A stretch of DNA of 18,620 bases, taken from contig JAVEEJ010000061.1 in assembly GCA_030840515.1 (NCBI GenBank), forward strand, positions 1 through 18,620. Reading direction: 5' to 3'. The translations under genes were made by a program, and so were the position numbers. The DNA comes from Frankiaceae bacterium. GTDB lineage: Bacteria > Actinomycetota > Actinomycetes > JAVEEJ01. The notes under the pieces were generated by a model that saw only the letters and a program-made list of their open reading frames with translations, did not search any database and had not been told where the DNA came from. Within the stretch, counting starts at the first letter, position 1, and every line of letters starts with the position of its first letter. Positions 6,879 to 13,889 of this stretch are shown one piece after another.

Positions 6879-6884
6879 TACGGT
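6879..6884 (+). promoter_or_regulatory. Candidate -10 box TACGGT of a leaderless transcript (lipoprotein 1)
   Basis: TACGGT ends exactly 7 nt before the ATG at 6892 and there is no Shine-Dalgarno upstream. This spacing would place the transcription start at the ATG. No clear -35 box is seen. The paralogue downstream has the same arrangement. Confidence 0.5.
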
Positions 6885-6891
6885 CGCGACC

Positions 6892-7509
6892 ATGAAGACG
6901 CGCATCCTGCTTCTCACCCTGTCCGTCGCAGTGCTCGCGGCCTGCAGCGGAAGCGGAAGCGGCAGTCAGGCCAAGACCGCCCCGGGGCCGACCGAGACCC
7001 AGACCACGGCGCCGACCACAGCGCCGACGCAAACCGCACAGCCGAAGCCGACCCCCACCGTTGTCGCGGGCCCGGCCTTGATCGGCAAGTACCGGGTCAC
7101 AGTCGTGGTGGTCACCTCCAACACCGAGCGCCAGCCGGCGGGAGGCAGATTCGTCAGGACCTGGACGTTCACGCCGCTGTGCCCGGGCCCGACCTGCGGG
7201 GTGACGCTGGCGCGTGAGGTGGGCTGGTCCAACCCGAATGGGTCGAGCACCACGCGCGTCTTCCGCTCCGCGGCGACGCGCACGTCGTCGGGTTATCACG
7301 GGATCGAGCACAAGCCGCAGCAGTGTCAGCTGCAGTCCGGACGAGTCGTCACAGGACCGGAGCAGGCGACGCTCAACTACACGATTCAGGTGCTCAAAGG
7401 CCCGGGCACGCGCCCGTCGTTCAAGGGCACCGCGACCAACACCGCACCGGCGCAGGGTGGATGCCGCGCCGTGACGCAGACCTTCTCCTTCACCGGAAAG
7501 CCCGCGTAG
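6892..7509 (+). CDS. Putative lipoprotein, first of a tandem paralogous pair
   Basis: A 205-residue exported lipoprotein. The signal peptide MKTRILLLTLSVAVLAACS has a positively charged start, a hydrophobic core and the lipobox LAAC, with Cys18 as the lipidated residue. A Ser/Gly then Thr/Pro linker follows to about residue 60. The globular domain begins at LIGKYRVTVVVVTS and contains RTWTFTPLC, PTCGVTL, QQCQL and GGCRAVTQTFSFTG; its four cysteines could form two disulfides. The following gene encodes the same domain order, so the pair arose by duplication. I do not recognise the family. It has no Shine-Dalgarno and a -10-like TACGGT 7 nt before the ATG, so it is probably leaderless and transcribed separately from folP2. 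Confidence 0.83.
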   Translation: MKTRILLLTLSVAVLAACSGSGSGSQAKTAPGPTETQTTAPTTAPTQTAQPKPTPTVVAGPALIGKYRVTVVVVTSNTERQPAGGRFVRTWTFTPLCPGPTCGVTLAREVGWSNPNGSSTTRVFRSAATRTSSGYHGIEHKPQQCQLQSGRVVTGPEQATLNYTIQVLKGPGTRPSFKGTATNTAPAQGGCRAVTQTFSFTGKPA

Positions 7510-7584
7510 CTCTGAGCGCAACACCCCCGGGATCCCGAAATGACCAGTTGATGCATTCGCCTGCAGGCAACGACTCACTCGTCC

Positions 7585-7590
7585 TACGTT
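7585..7590 (+). promoter_or_regulatory. Candidate -10 box TACGTT of a leaderless transcript (lipoprotein 2)
   Basis: TACGTT ends exactly 7 nt before the ATG at 7598, with no Shine-Dalgarno between. It matches the spacing at the first lipoprotein gene, which suggests each copy kept its own promoter after duplication. No convincing -35 is seen. Confidence 0.5.
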
Positions 7591-7597
7591 CAGCCCC

Positions 7598-8182
7598 ATG
7601 CATCGTCGCGGCGTCATCTTGGCCCTGTCCGCAGCACTGCTGACCGCCTGCAGCGGCGGAAGCAGCGGAGGGTCGGCCGGCCCCGACAAGGCCGGCACGT
7701 CGACACCGACGGTCGCGCCGTCCCCGACGCCGGTCGCGCTTCCCGCACTCACGGGCAGCTATCGGGTCGACCTCTTGGTGGTCAAGTCCGACACCAAGCA
7801 GCAGGCCGCGGGCTCTCGCGTGACCAGAACCTGGAAGTTCACCCCGCTGTGCGCAGACCCGACCTGCGGCGTCACGCTGAGCCGACAGGCAGGGTGGTAC
7901 AGCCCCAACGGCACAGCGGGCACGCGCTACTTCCCGTCAACCGCCACTCGCACTGGCGACCGCTACCAAGGGGTCGAGAAGCGGTTGACGCAGTGCCGCG
8001 AGCCCAACGGGACAGTGGTGACGGGGAAGGTGCAAGGCACTTTCACCTACACGATCGACATCGTTGCGAGCACCACTGGCAGCCGACCTACGTTCACGGG
8101 CACGACCACCGTGGTCGGTTCCCAGGCCGGCACCTGCAAGGGGCTGCACCAGACGTTCACCTTCACGGGTACGCCGGCGTAG
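7598..8182 (+). CDS. Putative lipoprotein, second of a tandem paralogous pair
   Basis: A 194-residue paralogue of the preceding gene. Its signal peptide MHRRGVILALSAALLTACS has lipobox LTAC with Cys18. A Gly/Ser and Thr/Pro linker of about 30 residues follows. The domain begins LTGSYRVDLLVVKSD and keeps the same landmarks in order: RTWKFTPLC, PTCGVTL, WYSPNG, TQC, TYTIDIV, GTCKGLHQTFTFTG and the same C-terminal end TGxPA. All four domain cysteines align with the first copy, so the shared fold is likely disulfide-bonded on the outer face of the membrane. Function unknown. Its TAG stop at 8180-8182 abuts the first base of the convergent LOG gene with no spacer. Confidence 0.83.
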   Translation: MHRRGVILALSAALLTACSGGSSGGSAGPDKAGTSTPTVAPSPTPVALPALTGSYRVDLLVVKSDTKQQAAGSRVTRTWKFTPLCADPTCGVTLSRQAGWYSPNGTAGTRYFPSTATRTGDRYQGVEKRLTQCREPNGTVVTGKVQGTFTYTIDIVASTTGSRPTFTGTTTVVGSQAGTCKGLHQTFTFTGTPA

Positions 8183-8800
8183 TCAGCCTTCGCCTCCTGG
8201 CTCGGCCTCGAGGACCTCTTCCGGGGTCGGACGTTCCGTGGGCGGGAGCAGGTGCGCCAGCGCTAGCTCGATCGCCGCGATCGCCGTACTCGCATCCGTG
8301 GTCCAGGTCAGCGACTCGAGCACCGATGGCCGCATGAACCCGCGCTCGACCAGCTGGTCGGCCTGCGCGCGCAACGGCGCGAAAGCGTCGTCGGGGTCCA
8401 CCACCACGACCGGCTTGTCGTGCATGCCAAGAGTGCGAGCCGTCCACACCTCGAGCAGCTCCTCGAGGGTTCCGATGCCGCCCGGCAATGTGATGAAGGC
8501 GTCCGAGCGACGGTCCATCTCGCCCTTACGGGTGCGCATGTCGTCCGTCACGACCAGCTCGTCGGAATCGTGGTCGGCGACCTCGAGATCCATGATGGCC
8601 CGCGGGATGACGCCGATGGTGCGGCCGCCTGCCGCGCGCGCCGCCGCGGCGACAGCGCCCATGCTGGAGACCGAGCCGCCACCGGTGACCAACGTCCAGC
8701 CTCGTTCGCCGATCGCTGTCCCCAGCTCGGCGGCGAGCTCGACGTAGTGCGGTGGGATCGCGGTGCTCGACGCGCAGAAGACGCAGACGGTGACACTCAC
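8183..8800 (-). CDS. LOG-family protein (TIGR00730), probable cytokinin-riboside-monophosphate phosphoribohydrolase
   Basis: A 205-residue Rossmann-fold protein; characterised relatives release the base from a nucleoside 5'-monophosphate. It has the family signatures GGGSVSSMG (40-48) and PGGIGTLEE (106-114), plus the MRTRKGEM motif (88-95) that supplies catalytic Arg and Glu. It resembles mycobacterial Rv1205, which sits in the same neighbourhood. GTG at 8800 gives a start just before the first beta strand (SVTVCVFCASS); it lies 10 nt after the upstream LOG gene's stop and has only a weak Shine-Dalgarno, so reinitiation after that gene is likely. The substrate in this organism is inferred only. 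Confidence 0.9.
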   Translation of the reverse strand: MSVTVCVFCASSTAIPPHYVELAAELGTAIGERGWTLVTGGGSVSSMGAVAAAARAAGGRTIGVIPRAIMDLEVADHDSDELVVTDDMRTRKGEMDRRSDAFITLPGGIGTLEELLEVWTARTLGMHDKPVVVVDPDDAFAPLRAQADQLVERGFMRPSVLESLTWTTDASTAIAAIELALAHLLPPTERPTPEEVLEAEPGGEG

Positions 8801-8810
8801 GCGGGCGGCG

Positions 8811-9650
8811 TCATCTGGCGTCGGGGCCGGTGCGGCCCGCGGCTGTGCGCGCCGGCTCAGTGGCGGCCACGATCCGCACCGCCTCATCCACGTCGTCCAC
8901 GACCTGCAGCAAGTTGAGGTCCGCCTCGGCGATCATCCCGCGGGTCACGAGCTTCTCGCGCATCCAGTCCAGAAGGCCGCCCCAGAACTCGGAGCCGACC
9001 AGGACCACGGGGAACAACGTGACCTTCTTCGTCTGCACCAAGGTCAGCGACTCGAACAGCTCGTCCATGGTGCCGAAGCCGCCGGGGAGTACGACGAAAG
9101 CCTGGGCGTACTTGACGAACATGGTCTTGCGCGCGAAGAAGTAGCGGAAGTTGAGGCCGATGTCGACCCAGTCGTTGATCTTCTGCTCGAAGGGGAGCTC
9201 GATGCCGAGCCCGACGCTGACACCGCCGGCCTCGCAGGCGCCCTTGTTGACCGCCTCCATAGCGCCGGGACCGCCGCCCGTGATGACCGCATAGCCTGCC
9301 CGGGCGAGCGCGGCGCCGAGCCGCTCGCCCAGTGCGTACTCCGGGTCGTCCCGCGGCGTTCGGGCCGAGCCGAAGACGCTGACCGCCCTCGGCAGCTCGG
9401 CGAGCAGTCCGAAGCCCTCGACGAACTCAGCCTGGATACGCAGCACGCGCCACGGGTCGGTGTGCACCCAGCCCGAGTCGCCCCGGCTGTCGAGCAGTCG
9501 CTGGTCCGTCGTGGTGTGCGGCACGTGCGAACGGCGGAACGTAGCCGGTCCGCGCTGCTTCTCTGCTGCGGCCGTAGCGACGTCCAGCTCCAGCGCCGCA
9601 TGGGACTCGTGCTCGGCCTGCTGTTGGTCACGCTCTGGCTGCTCGCTCAT
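8811..9650 (-). CDS. LOG-family protein (TIGR00730), longer second type
   Basis: A 279-residue protein of the same superfamily as the gene after it, but with a long N-terminal extension (about residues 1-85: a polar stretch, then a helical WVHTDPWRVLRIQAEFVEGF segment). The nucleotide-binding signatures are GGGPGAME (125-132) and PGGFGTMDE (189-197), with the FFARKTMF stretch (171-178) giving the conserved Arg-Lys. ATG at 9650 is chosen because TAGCGT ends exactly 7 nt upstream, a leaderless-promoter layout, and the protein aligns from there; the frame continues open upstream into dapE without conserved content. It begins 26 nt after the dapE stop. A nucleotide-processing role is inferred; the substrate is unknown. 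The two LOG copies differ greatly and are not a recent duplication. Confidence 0.9.
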   Translation of the reverse strand: MSEQPERDQQQAEHESHAALELDVATAAAEKQRGPATFRRSHVPHTTTDQRLLDSRGDSGWVHTDPWRVLRIQAEFVEGFGLLAELPRAVSVFGSARTPRDDPEYALGERLGAALARAGYAVITGGGPGAMEAVNKGACEAGGVSVGLGIELPFEQKINDWVDIGLNFRYFFARKTMFVKYAQAFVVLPGGFGTMDELFESLTLVQTKKVTLFPVVLVGSEFWGGLLDWMREKLVTRGMIAEADLNLLQVVDDVDEAVRIVAATEPARTAAGRTGPDAR

Positions 9651-9657
9651 GTCGGTG

Positions 9658-9663
9658 ACGCTA
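9658..9663 (-). promoter_or_regulatory. Candidate -10 box TAGCGT of a leaderless transcript (LOG gene)
   Basis: On the minus strand TAGCGT (9663-9658) ends 7 nt before the ATG at 9650. No Shine-Dalgarno is present. It suggests the two LOG genes can be transcribed without dapE. Confidence 0.45.
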
Positions 9664-9676
9664 CCCAGCGGGGTTC

Positions 9677-10744
9677 TCACCCAGCCGTCAGGTAGCGGTG
9701 CAGTGCTGCTTCGACCTCGGCGACCTGCGTGAGGCTCACCCACTCCTCGCGCGTGTGCGCCAGGTTGGGATCGCCCGGACCGAAGTTCACCGCCGGGATG
9801 CCGAGCTCGGAGAAGCGGGCCACGTCGGTCCAGCCGTACTTGGCCCGCGGCGGCCGGCCCACCGCGGCCAGGAAGGCCGCCGCCGGTGGGCGGTCCAGCC
9901 CGGGCAGGGCGCCTGGGGCGGCGTCGGACAGGGTGACGTCGTACTCGCTGAACAGCTCTGCCACGTGCGCGAAGGCCTGCTCGACCGAGCGGTCGGGCGC
10001 GAACCGGAAGTTCACCGAGACCACGCACTCGTCAGGGATCACGTTGCCCGCCACACCGCCGGACACCTGGACCGCGTTGAGCCCCTCCCGGTAGACGCAG
10101 CCGTCGATGTCGACGCTGCGCGCTTCGTAGCGGGCCAGTCGCTCCAGCACGGGTGCGGCGGCGTGGATCGCGTTCTCGCCCAGCCAGCTGCGCGCGCTGT
10201 GCGAGCGCTTGCCGGTCAGCCGGACGTCGGCCCGCAGCGTCCCCTGGCAGCCGCCTTCGACCTCCCCGTCGGTGGGCTCGAGCAGCAGCGCGAAGTCGGC
10301 TGTGAGCCAGTCGGGGTGGTTGCGGCTGAGGCGACCGAGGCCGTTGAGCTCCGCCTCGACCTCCTCGTGGTCGTAGAACACGTAGGTGAGGTCGTAGCGG
10401 GGATCCGAGACGGCGGCAGCCAGGCGGAGCATGACCGCGACGCCGCTCTTCATATCGGTGGTGCCGCAACCGTGCAGCACGTCGCCCTCACGCCGGCTCG
10501 GCACGTTGTCCGCGATCGGGACGGTGTCGAGATGTCCGCCCAGCACCACCCTGGTGTCGCGGCCCAGGGACGTCCTCGCCACGACGGCGTCGCCATCGCG
10601 TGTCACCGTGAGGTGGGCGCTGGCGGCGAGCGCTCGCTCCACGGCATCGGCGATCGCGCGCTCGTTGCCGCTGACGCTGGGTGTGTCGACCAGCGCGACG
10701 AGCAGCTCGTCGACGGGGGCGGCGAGGTCGAGGTCGAGATCCAC
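9677..10744 (-). CDS. dapE: Succinyl-diaminopimelate desuccinylase
   Basis: Zinc-dependent M20 hydrolase that removes succinate from N-succinyl-LL-diaminopimelate, the step before DAP epimerisation in lysine and peptidoglycan synthesis. It has 355 residues, normal length. Metal and catalytic residues are in place: His71 and Asp73 (GGHLDTVPI), Asp97 (GTTDMKSG), Glu127 and Glu128 (YDHEEVE), Asp159 region (LEPTDG), and His330 (NLAHTREEW). The dimerisation lid lies about 165-270. Identification as DapE rather than another M20 peptidase rests on the YDHEEVE, GGCQGTL and GWTDVARF motifs and on dapC and dapD nearby. GTG at 10744 follows a GGTGAG Shine-Dalgarno. It diverges from the HAD gene across 39 bp. 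Confidence 0.95.
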   Translation of the reverse strand: MDLDLDLAAPVDELLVALVDTPSVSGNERAIADAVERALAASAHLTVTRDGDAVVARTSLGRDTRVVLGGHLDTVPIADNVPSRREGDVLHGCGTTDMKSGVAVMLRLAAAVSDPRYDLTYVFYDHEEVEAELNGLGRLSRNHPDWLTADFALLLEPTDGEVEGGCQGTLRADVRLTGKRSHSARSWLGENAIHAAAPVLERLARYEARSVDIDGCVYREGLNAVQVSGGVAGNVIPDECVVSVNFRFAPDRSVEQAFAHVAELFSEYDVTLSDAAPGALPGLDRPPAAAFLAAVGRPPRAKYGWTDVARFSELGIPAVNFGPGDPNLAHTREEWVSLTQVAEVEAALHRYLTAG

Positions 10745-10770
10745 CCGCTCACCTTGTCAGAGCCGCCACG

Positions 10771-10776
10771 TAGGGT
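10771..10776 (+). promoter_or_regulatory. Candidate -10 box TAGGGT of a leaderless transcript (HAD-phosphatase operon)
   Basis: TAGGGT ends 7 nt before the GTG at 10784, with no Shine-Dalgarno between. A TTGTCA lies upstream, but only 11 nt away, too close to act as its -35. Confidence 0.45.
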
Positions 10777-10783
10777 CTGAAGC

Positions 10784-11455
10784 GTGGTGCGAGCAGTGGT
10801 GTTCGACTTCTACGGAACCCTCACAGTGCCGCTCCCTGCCGAGCACCACCGCACTCATCTCGCCCCGATCGCCGAAGCACTCGGCTGCCATCCGGACGAC
10901 TTCCAGGCCGCGTGGTCGGCGTCGTTCTACGAACGCGCCACCGGGGCGTGGGGCTCACCGCGCGAGTCGATGCGCCGGGCGCTGGCCCACCTGCCGCTGG
11001 ACCTCAGCGACGAGCGCGTGGAGGCCGCGCTGCGCCTGCGGGAAAGCAGGTTCGGCGAGTACGTGCAGTTGCGCCCGGACACTCTCGACACGCTCATGGG
11101 CCTTCGAGAGCGCGGGCTTCGGGTGGCGGTGCTCTCCGACTGCACTGACGAGCTGCCGATCATCTGGCCGTCGCTGCCGGTCGCGCCCCTTGTCGACGTG
11201 ACGGTCTTCAGCTACGAGTACGGCGCCCACAAGCCGGACCCGTCGCTCTACGCGGCCGCAGCCGAGCAGCTCGGCGTACTCGCGTCCGAATGCCTCTATG
11301 TGGGTGACGGCGGATCGGACGAGCTGGCGGGTGCCGAGCGCGCGGGCATGCGCGCCGTGCAGATCTCGGCGGACGGACACCTGGGGTACGGCCACCAGCC
11401 GTGGGAAGGGCCGGTCGTGCAGTCGCTGTGGGACCTGCTGGAGGTCGTCGCGTGA
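10784..11455 (+). CDS. HAD-superfamily hydrolase (subfamily IA)
   Basis: A 223-residue cytoplasmic hydrolase with all four HAD motifs: I, VVFDFYGTLT with nucleophile Asp8; II, VLSDCTDE with Ser118; III, Lys150 in AHKPDP; IV, VGDGGSDE with Asp175 and Asp179. The second Asp of the usual DxD is Tyr10; haloacid-dehalogenase-like members also have Tyr there, while most phosphatases keep Asp, so phosphatase activity is not assured. An alpha-helical cap of type C1 spans about 15-95. The GTG at 10784 has no Shine-Dalgarno but a TAGGGT box 7 nt upstream. Its stop overlaps the next gene by 4 nt (GTGA), so it is co-translated with a protein phosphatase. The substrate cannot be read from the sequence. 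Confidence 0.88.
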   Translation: MVRAVVFDFYGTLTVPLPAEHHRTHLAPIAEALGCHPDDFQAAWSASFYERATGAWGSPRESMRRALAHLPLDLSDERVEAALRLRESRFGEYVQLRPDTLDTLMGLRERGLRVAVLSDCTDELPIIWPSLPVAPLVDVTVFSYEYGAHKPDPSLYAAAAEQLGVLASECLYVGDGGSDELAGAERAGMRAVQISADGHLGYGHQPWEGPVVQSLWDLLEVVA

Positions 11456-12210
11456 GCTGGATCCCGCTGAGCGGTGCAGCCAACGTGCGCGACCTCGGAG
11501 GCCTGCCGCTCGCGGACGGCGGAGCCACCTCCTACGGCGAACTGGTGCGTGCGGACAACCTGCAGGGACTGACGGGCGAGGACGTGGACCTGCTGGTCGG
11601 CATGGGCCTGTCGACCGTGGTGGACCTGCGCTCGCCGTACGAGGTGCTGGCCGAGGGGCCGGGTCCACTGGTCGGCGTGGTCGAGCACCGGACGCACTCC
11701 CTCGTGCCGGAGGCAGGTGCGGGGACGGACATCGACGCGGACTACCTCATGCTGCGCCGTGAGCACGTGGGCGCCCGTTTCCCGGCGGACCCGGTCGTGG
11801 CGTTCTACCTGGCCTACCTGAGCGACCGCCCGGAGAGCGTGGTCGGGGCGCTGCGCGCAGTGTCGGAGGCGAAGGGCGCCGCGGTGGTGCACTGCGCCGC
11901 CGGGAAGGACAGGACCGGTGTGGTGATCGCGCTGGCGCTGGCGGTGGCGGGAGTCGAGCGCGAGGCGATCGTGGCCGACTACGCCGCCACCGGCGAGCGG
12001 ATCGGCGACATCCTGGCCCGGCTGCGAGCGTCGCCGACCTACGTCGCCGACATCGACCGCTTGCCCGACGAGAAGCACAAGCCGCGGGCCGAGTCGATGG
12101 CGGTCTTCCTGGACCAGCTGGACGCCGACTGGGGTGGACCGCTCGGATGGCTCGAGGCCAACGGCTTCCAGGCCCCCGATGTGGAACGGCTCCGTACGAA
12201 GTTGCGCTGA
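11452..12210 (+). CDS. Tyrosine/serine protein phosphatase, PtpB-like
   Basis: A 252-residue dual-specificity-type phosphatase. The P-loop is VVHCAAGKDRTG with nucleophile Cys148 and Arg154, and the N-terminal GAANVRDLGGLP motif is the hallmark of the family that includes mycobacterial PtpB, which acts on phosphotyrosine, phosphoserine/threonine and phosphoinositides. TVVDLRSPYEV (55-65) provides the pre-loop strand. No signal peptide is seen. GTG at 11452 overlaps the HAD stop by 4 nt, with GGAGG 8 nt upstream. It is followed by the palindrome cluster before the convergent DUF1206 gene. The natural substrate is unknown; a role in host interaction cannot be assumed from family membership. Confidence 0.92.
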   Translation: MSWIPLSGAANVRDLGGLPLADGGATSYGELVRADNLQGLTGEDVDLLVGMGLSTVVDLRSPYEVLAEGPGPLVGVVEHRTHSLVPEAGAGTDIDADYLMLRREHVGARFPADPVVAFYLAYLSDRPESVVGALRAVSEAKGAAVVHCAAGKDRTGVVIALALAVAGVEREAIVADYAATGERIGDILARLRASPTYVADIDRLPDEKHKPRAESMAVFLDQLDADWGGPLGWLEANGFQAPDVERLRTKLR

Positions 12211-12242
12211 GGCCGCTGGCTCGCAGATCCGGCGGCGAGCCT

Positions 12243-12409
12243 CCCGGGCCGGGGGCGGGCAGTGCCCCGAAAACCAATGGCGATTGCCCCGCTGGGCGGG
12301 GCAATGTTCGGACGATCCCGCACTGGGCGCCACACACCGCCCGGAGGGGCCGCATTGCCCCGCTGGGCGGGGCAATCGCCATCGGCTGGAAGCGAAGGGC
12401 CCGCCCGGG
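12243..12409. repeat. Palindrome cluster between convergent genes: two identical 23-bp palindromes and a third hairpin
   Basis: Two identical palindromes lie at 12283-12305 and 12354-12376. Each has 10-bp arms ATTGCCCCGC and GCGGGGCAAT around a TGG loop. They are flanked by ATGGCG (12277-12282) and CGCCAT (12377-12382), so the block is also one large inverted repeat. Between them CTGGGCG (12323-12329) pairs with CGCCCGG (12338-12344), with one G-T pair. The outermost arms are CCCGGGC (12243-12249) and GCCCGGG (12403-12409). As it lies between convergent genes it could terminate both transcripts; exact repetition suggests a REP-like extragenic element. Confidence 0.75.
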
Positions 12410-12440
12410 ACGAGGCCCCGACGGGAGGCCACGGCCCAAC

Positions 12441-13268
12441 TCAGACCTTGCGGTAGCGCGCCTCGATGAACGACCAGAGTCCGTAGGACACGAGCCCGAT
12501 CGCGGCTGCGCCGAGCAGCAGCTCGCCGTAGGGCTGACCCGCAAGTGTCTTCAGGGACTGGTCCAACCCCTTCGCCGAGGACGCCTTGAAGATCAGCGCG
12601 GCGTGCAGCAGGAACCAGCCGACCAGCGCGATGACCAGCCCCCGGCCCACCAGGCCCACGCGGCCCAGCACGCTCGCGGTGGTGCGCATCGCCGGGCTGA
12701 GCGGCTTGAGCTTCTCCAAGAACTTGGCCCGAACGCCGCGCACCGCAATCACCAGGCCGCCGATCAGCACGGCGAGCCCGACGGCACCGACCAGCCAGCG
12801 GCCACCGGTGTGTGACATGACGCGAACCGTCGCCGGCTTGGTGTTGTCACCTTTCCCACCACCGCCGGAGCTGAGGAACGAGATCACCGAGTAGGCGAAC
12901 GACCCGTAGAGCACGCCCCGCCCGGCCGACGCGGCGCGCTTCACCCAGCGCTTGGCACCCTCCTCGTCGCGGTGCCCCGCGACTGCCTCGAGCAGCCGCC
13001 AGATCGCGTACCCGCAGAAGCCGATGAGCAGGGCGACGAGCATCGTGTGGCCGAGCGGTTTGCTCGCGATCGCCCGCAGGGCGCCCTTGCGGTCGGCCTC
13101 CCCGCCGCCGCCGACGGCGATCTGCAGCGCGAGCAGCCCGATGATCAGCCAGATGACTCCGCGGCTCACGAGCCCGAACCGAGCCAGCCACTCGACGGGC
13201 TTGCTGTCGACCGCCTGCTTGGCGGCCTCCTTCGTCGCCTGCGAGGCATCGTCGCGTGTGGTCGCCAT
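12441..13268 (-). CDS. DUF1206 multi-pass membrane protein
   Basis: A 275-residue membrane protein with six predicted membrane segments: about 36-54, 75-95, 115-133, 157-178, 203-224 and 248-266. They are arranged as three repeats, each two helices, and the repeats start with similar Gly/Arg motifs (FGLVSRGVIWLIIG, SAGRGVLYGSFAYS, VGLVGRGLVIALVG). This is the DUF1206 pattern. The N-terminal 25 residues are polar and Lys-rich and probably cytoplasmic; a Gly-rich loop lies near 135-140. ATG at 13268 has AAGG about 9 nt upstream, and the leader can fold so that this site is paired. The family has no assigned function, and the neighbours give no firm clue. Confidence 0.88.
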   Translation of the reverse strand: MATTRDDASQATKEAAKQAVDSKPVEWLARFGLVSRGVIWLIIGLLALQIAVGGGGEADRKGALRAIASKPLGHTMLVALLIGFCGYAIWRLLEAVAGHRDEEGAKRWVKRAASAGRGVLYGSFAYSVISFLSSGGGGKGDNTKPATVRVMSHTGGRWLVGAVGLAVLIGGLVIAVRGVRAKFLEKLKPLSPAMRTTASVLGRVGLVGRGLVIALVGWFLLHAALIFKASSAKGLDQSLKTLAGQPYGELLLGAAAIGLVSYGLWSFIEARYRKV

Positions 13269-13313
13269 GGCCGGGGCCTTCCCGCAGAAGGGCCGGCCCG
13301 AACCGGGTGGGCC

Positions 13314-13889
13314 TCATCCCCAGCGCAGCGGCTTCACCCGCAGACCCGCGGCTGAGTCCTCGACCAGCGAGGCGAGCCGCCTCGCTCTCGTCTCGGGCTT
13401 CTTGGCGCTGATCAGCCACCACGTCGCCGGCTTGCGATAGGACACCGGCTGGCTCTCCCAGAACTCCCACGCGGCGGGAACGGCCCGCAGCGCTGCCTCA
13501 GCCTCGGCAGGCAGCGGGTGCAGTGGCTGCTCCCCGCCGTAGACGCCGGTGAGCTCCTCGCGGCGCCGCTCCCAGGCCGCCGTACCCGCTGCCGTCATCC
13601 GCCCCTGCTCCACGAGCCTGCTGTAGCCGGCCACGTTGACCTTGCTCCAGATCGAGCGAGGCCGCCGGGGCGTGAAGCGGATCGTGTAGGACTCGCCGTC
13701 ACGCGATCGGCGCAACCCGTCGATCCACCCGAAGCAGAGCGCCTCCTCGACCGACTCCGCCCAGGTCATCGAGGGCTTGCCGGTCGAGGTCTTCCAGTAG
13801 CCCACGAGCAGCTCGGGCGCGTCCTCGTGGTGCTTCTCGAGCCAGCGCCTGAACTCCGCCCCGGAGGCGAAGAAGATCGGCTCGCTCAC
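13314..13889 (-). CDS. YdeI/OmpD-associated (OmdA) family protein
   Basis: A 191-residue protein with the YdeI-type layout: FFASGAEFRRWLEKHH at the start, then LLVGYWKTSTGKPSMTWAESVEEALCFGWIDGLRR, IRFTPRRPRSIWSKVNV and a C-terminal helical segment containing WEFWESQPVSYRKPATWWLISAKKPETRARRL. These blocks are characteristic, including the Ser-Trp-Glu region and the final SAKKPETRxRR. Some relatives are annotated as bacteriocin-protection proteins, but a biochemical role is not settled and I do not assign one. Its GTG at 13889 overlaps the VOC stop by 4 nt (GTGA), so it is the second gene of a coupled pair. It ends 45 nt before the DUF1206 start on the same strand. Confidence 0.88.
   Translation of the reverse strand: MSEPIFFASGAEFRRWLEKHHEDAPELLVGYWKTSTGKPSMTWAESVEEALCFGWIDGLRRSRDGESYTIRFTPRRPRSIWSKVNVAGYSRLVEQGRMTAAGTAAWERRREELTGVYGGEQPLHPLPAEAEAALRAVPAAWEFWESQPVSYRKPATWWLISAKKPETRARRLASLVEDSAAGLRVKPLRWG

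Noticed and set aside
5818..7752. Upstream extension of the DivIVA-domain frame to a protein of about 1000 residues
   Set aside because: The extra part is antisense to folP2 and both lipoproteins, is rich in Arg/Gly without domains, and the membrane segment at 5811-5760 marks the true N-terminus.
10754..10759. TTGTCA as the -35 box of the HAD promoter
   Set aside because: It is only 11 nt from the TAGGGT box, too short for a sigma-70 type promoter.
12277..12382. Palindrome cluster as a CRISPR array
   Set aside because: Only two copies, each self-complementary and with one intervening segment that itself forms a hairpin; no cas genes.
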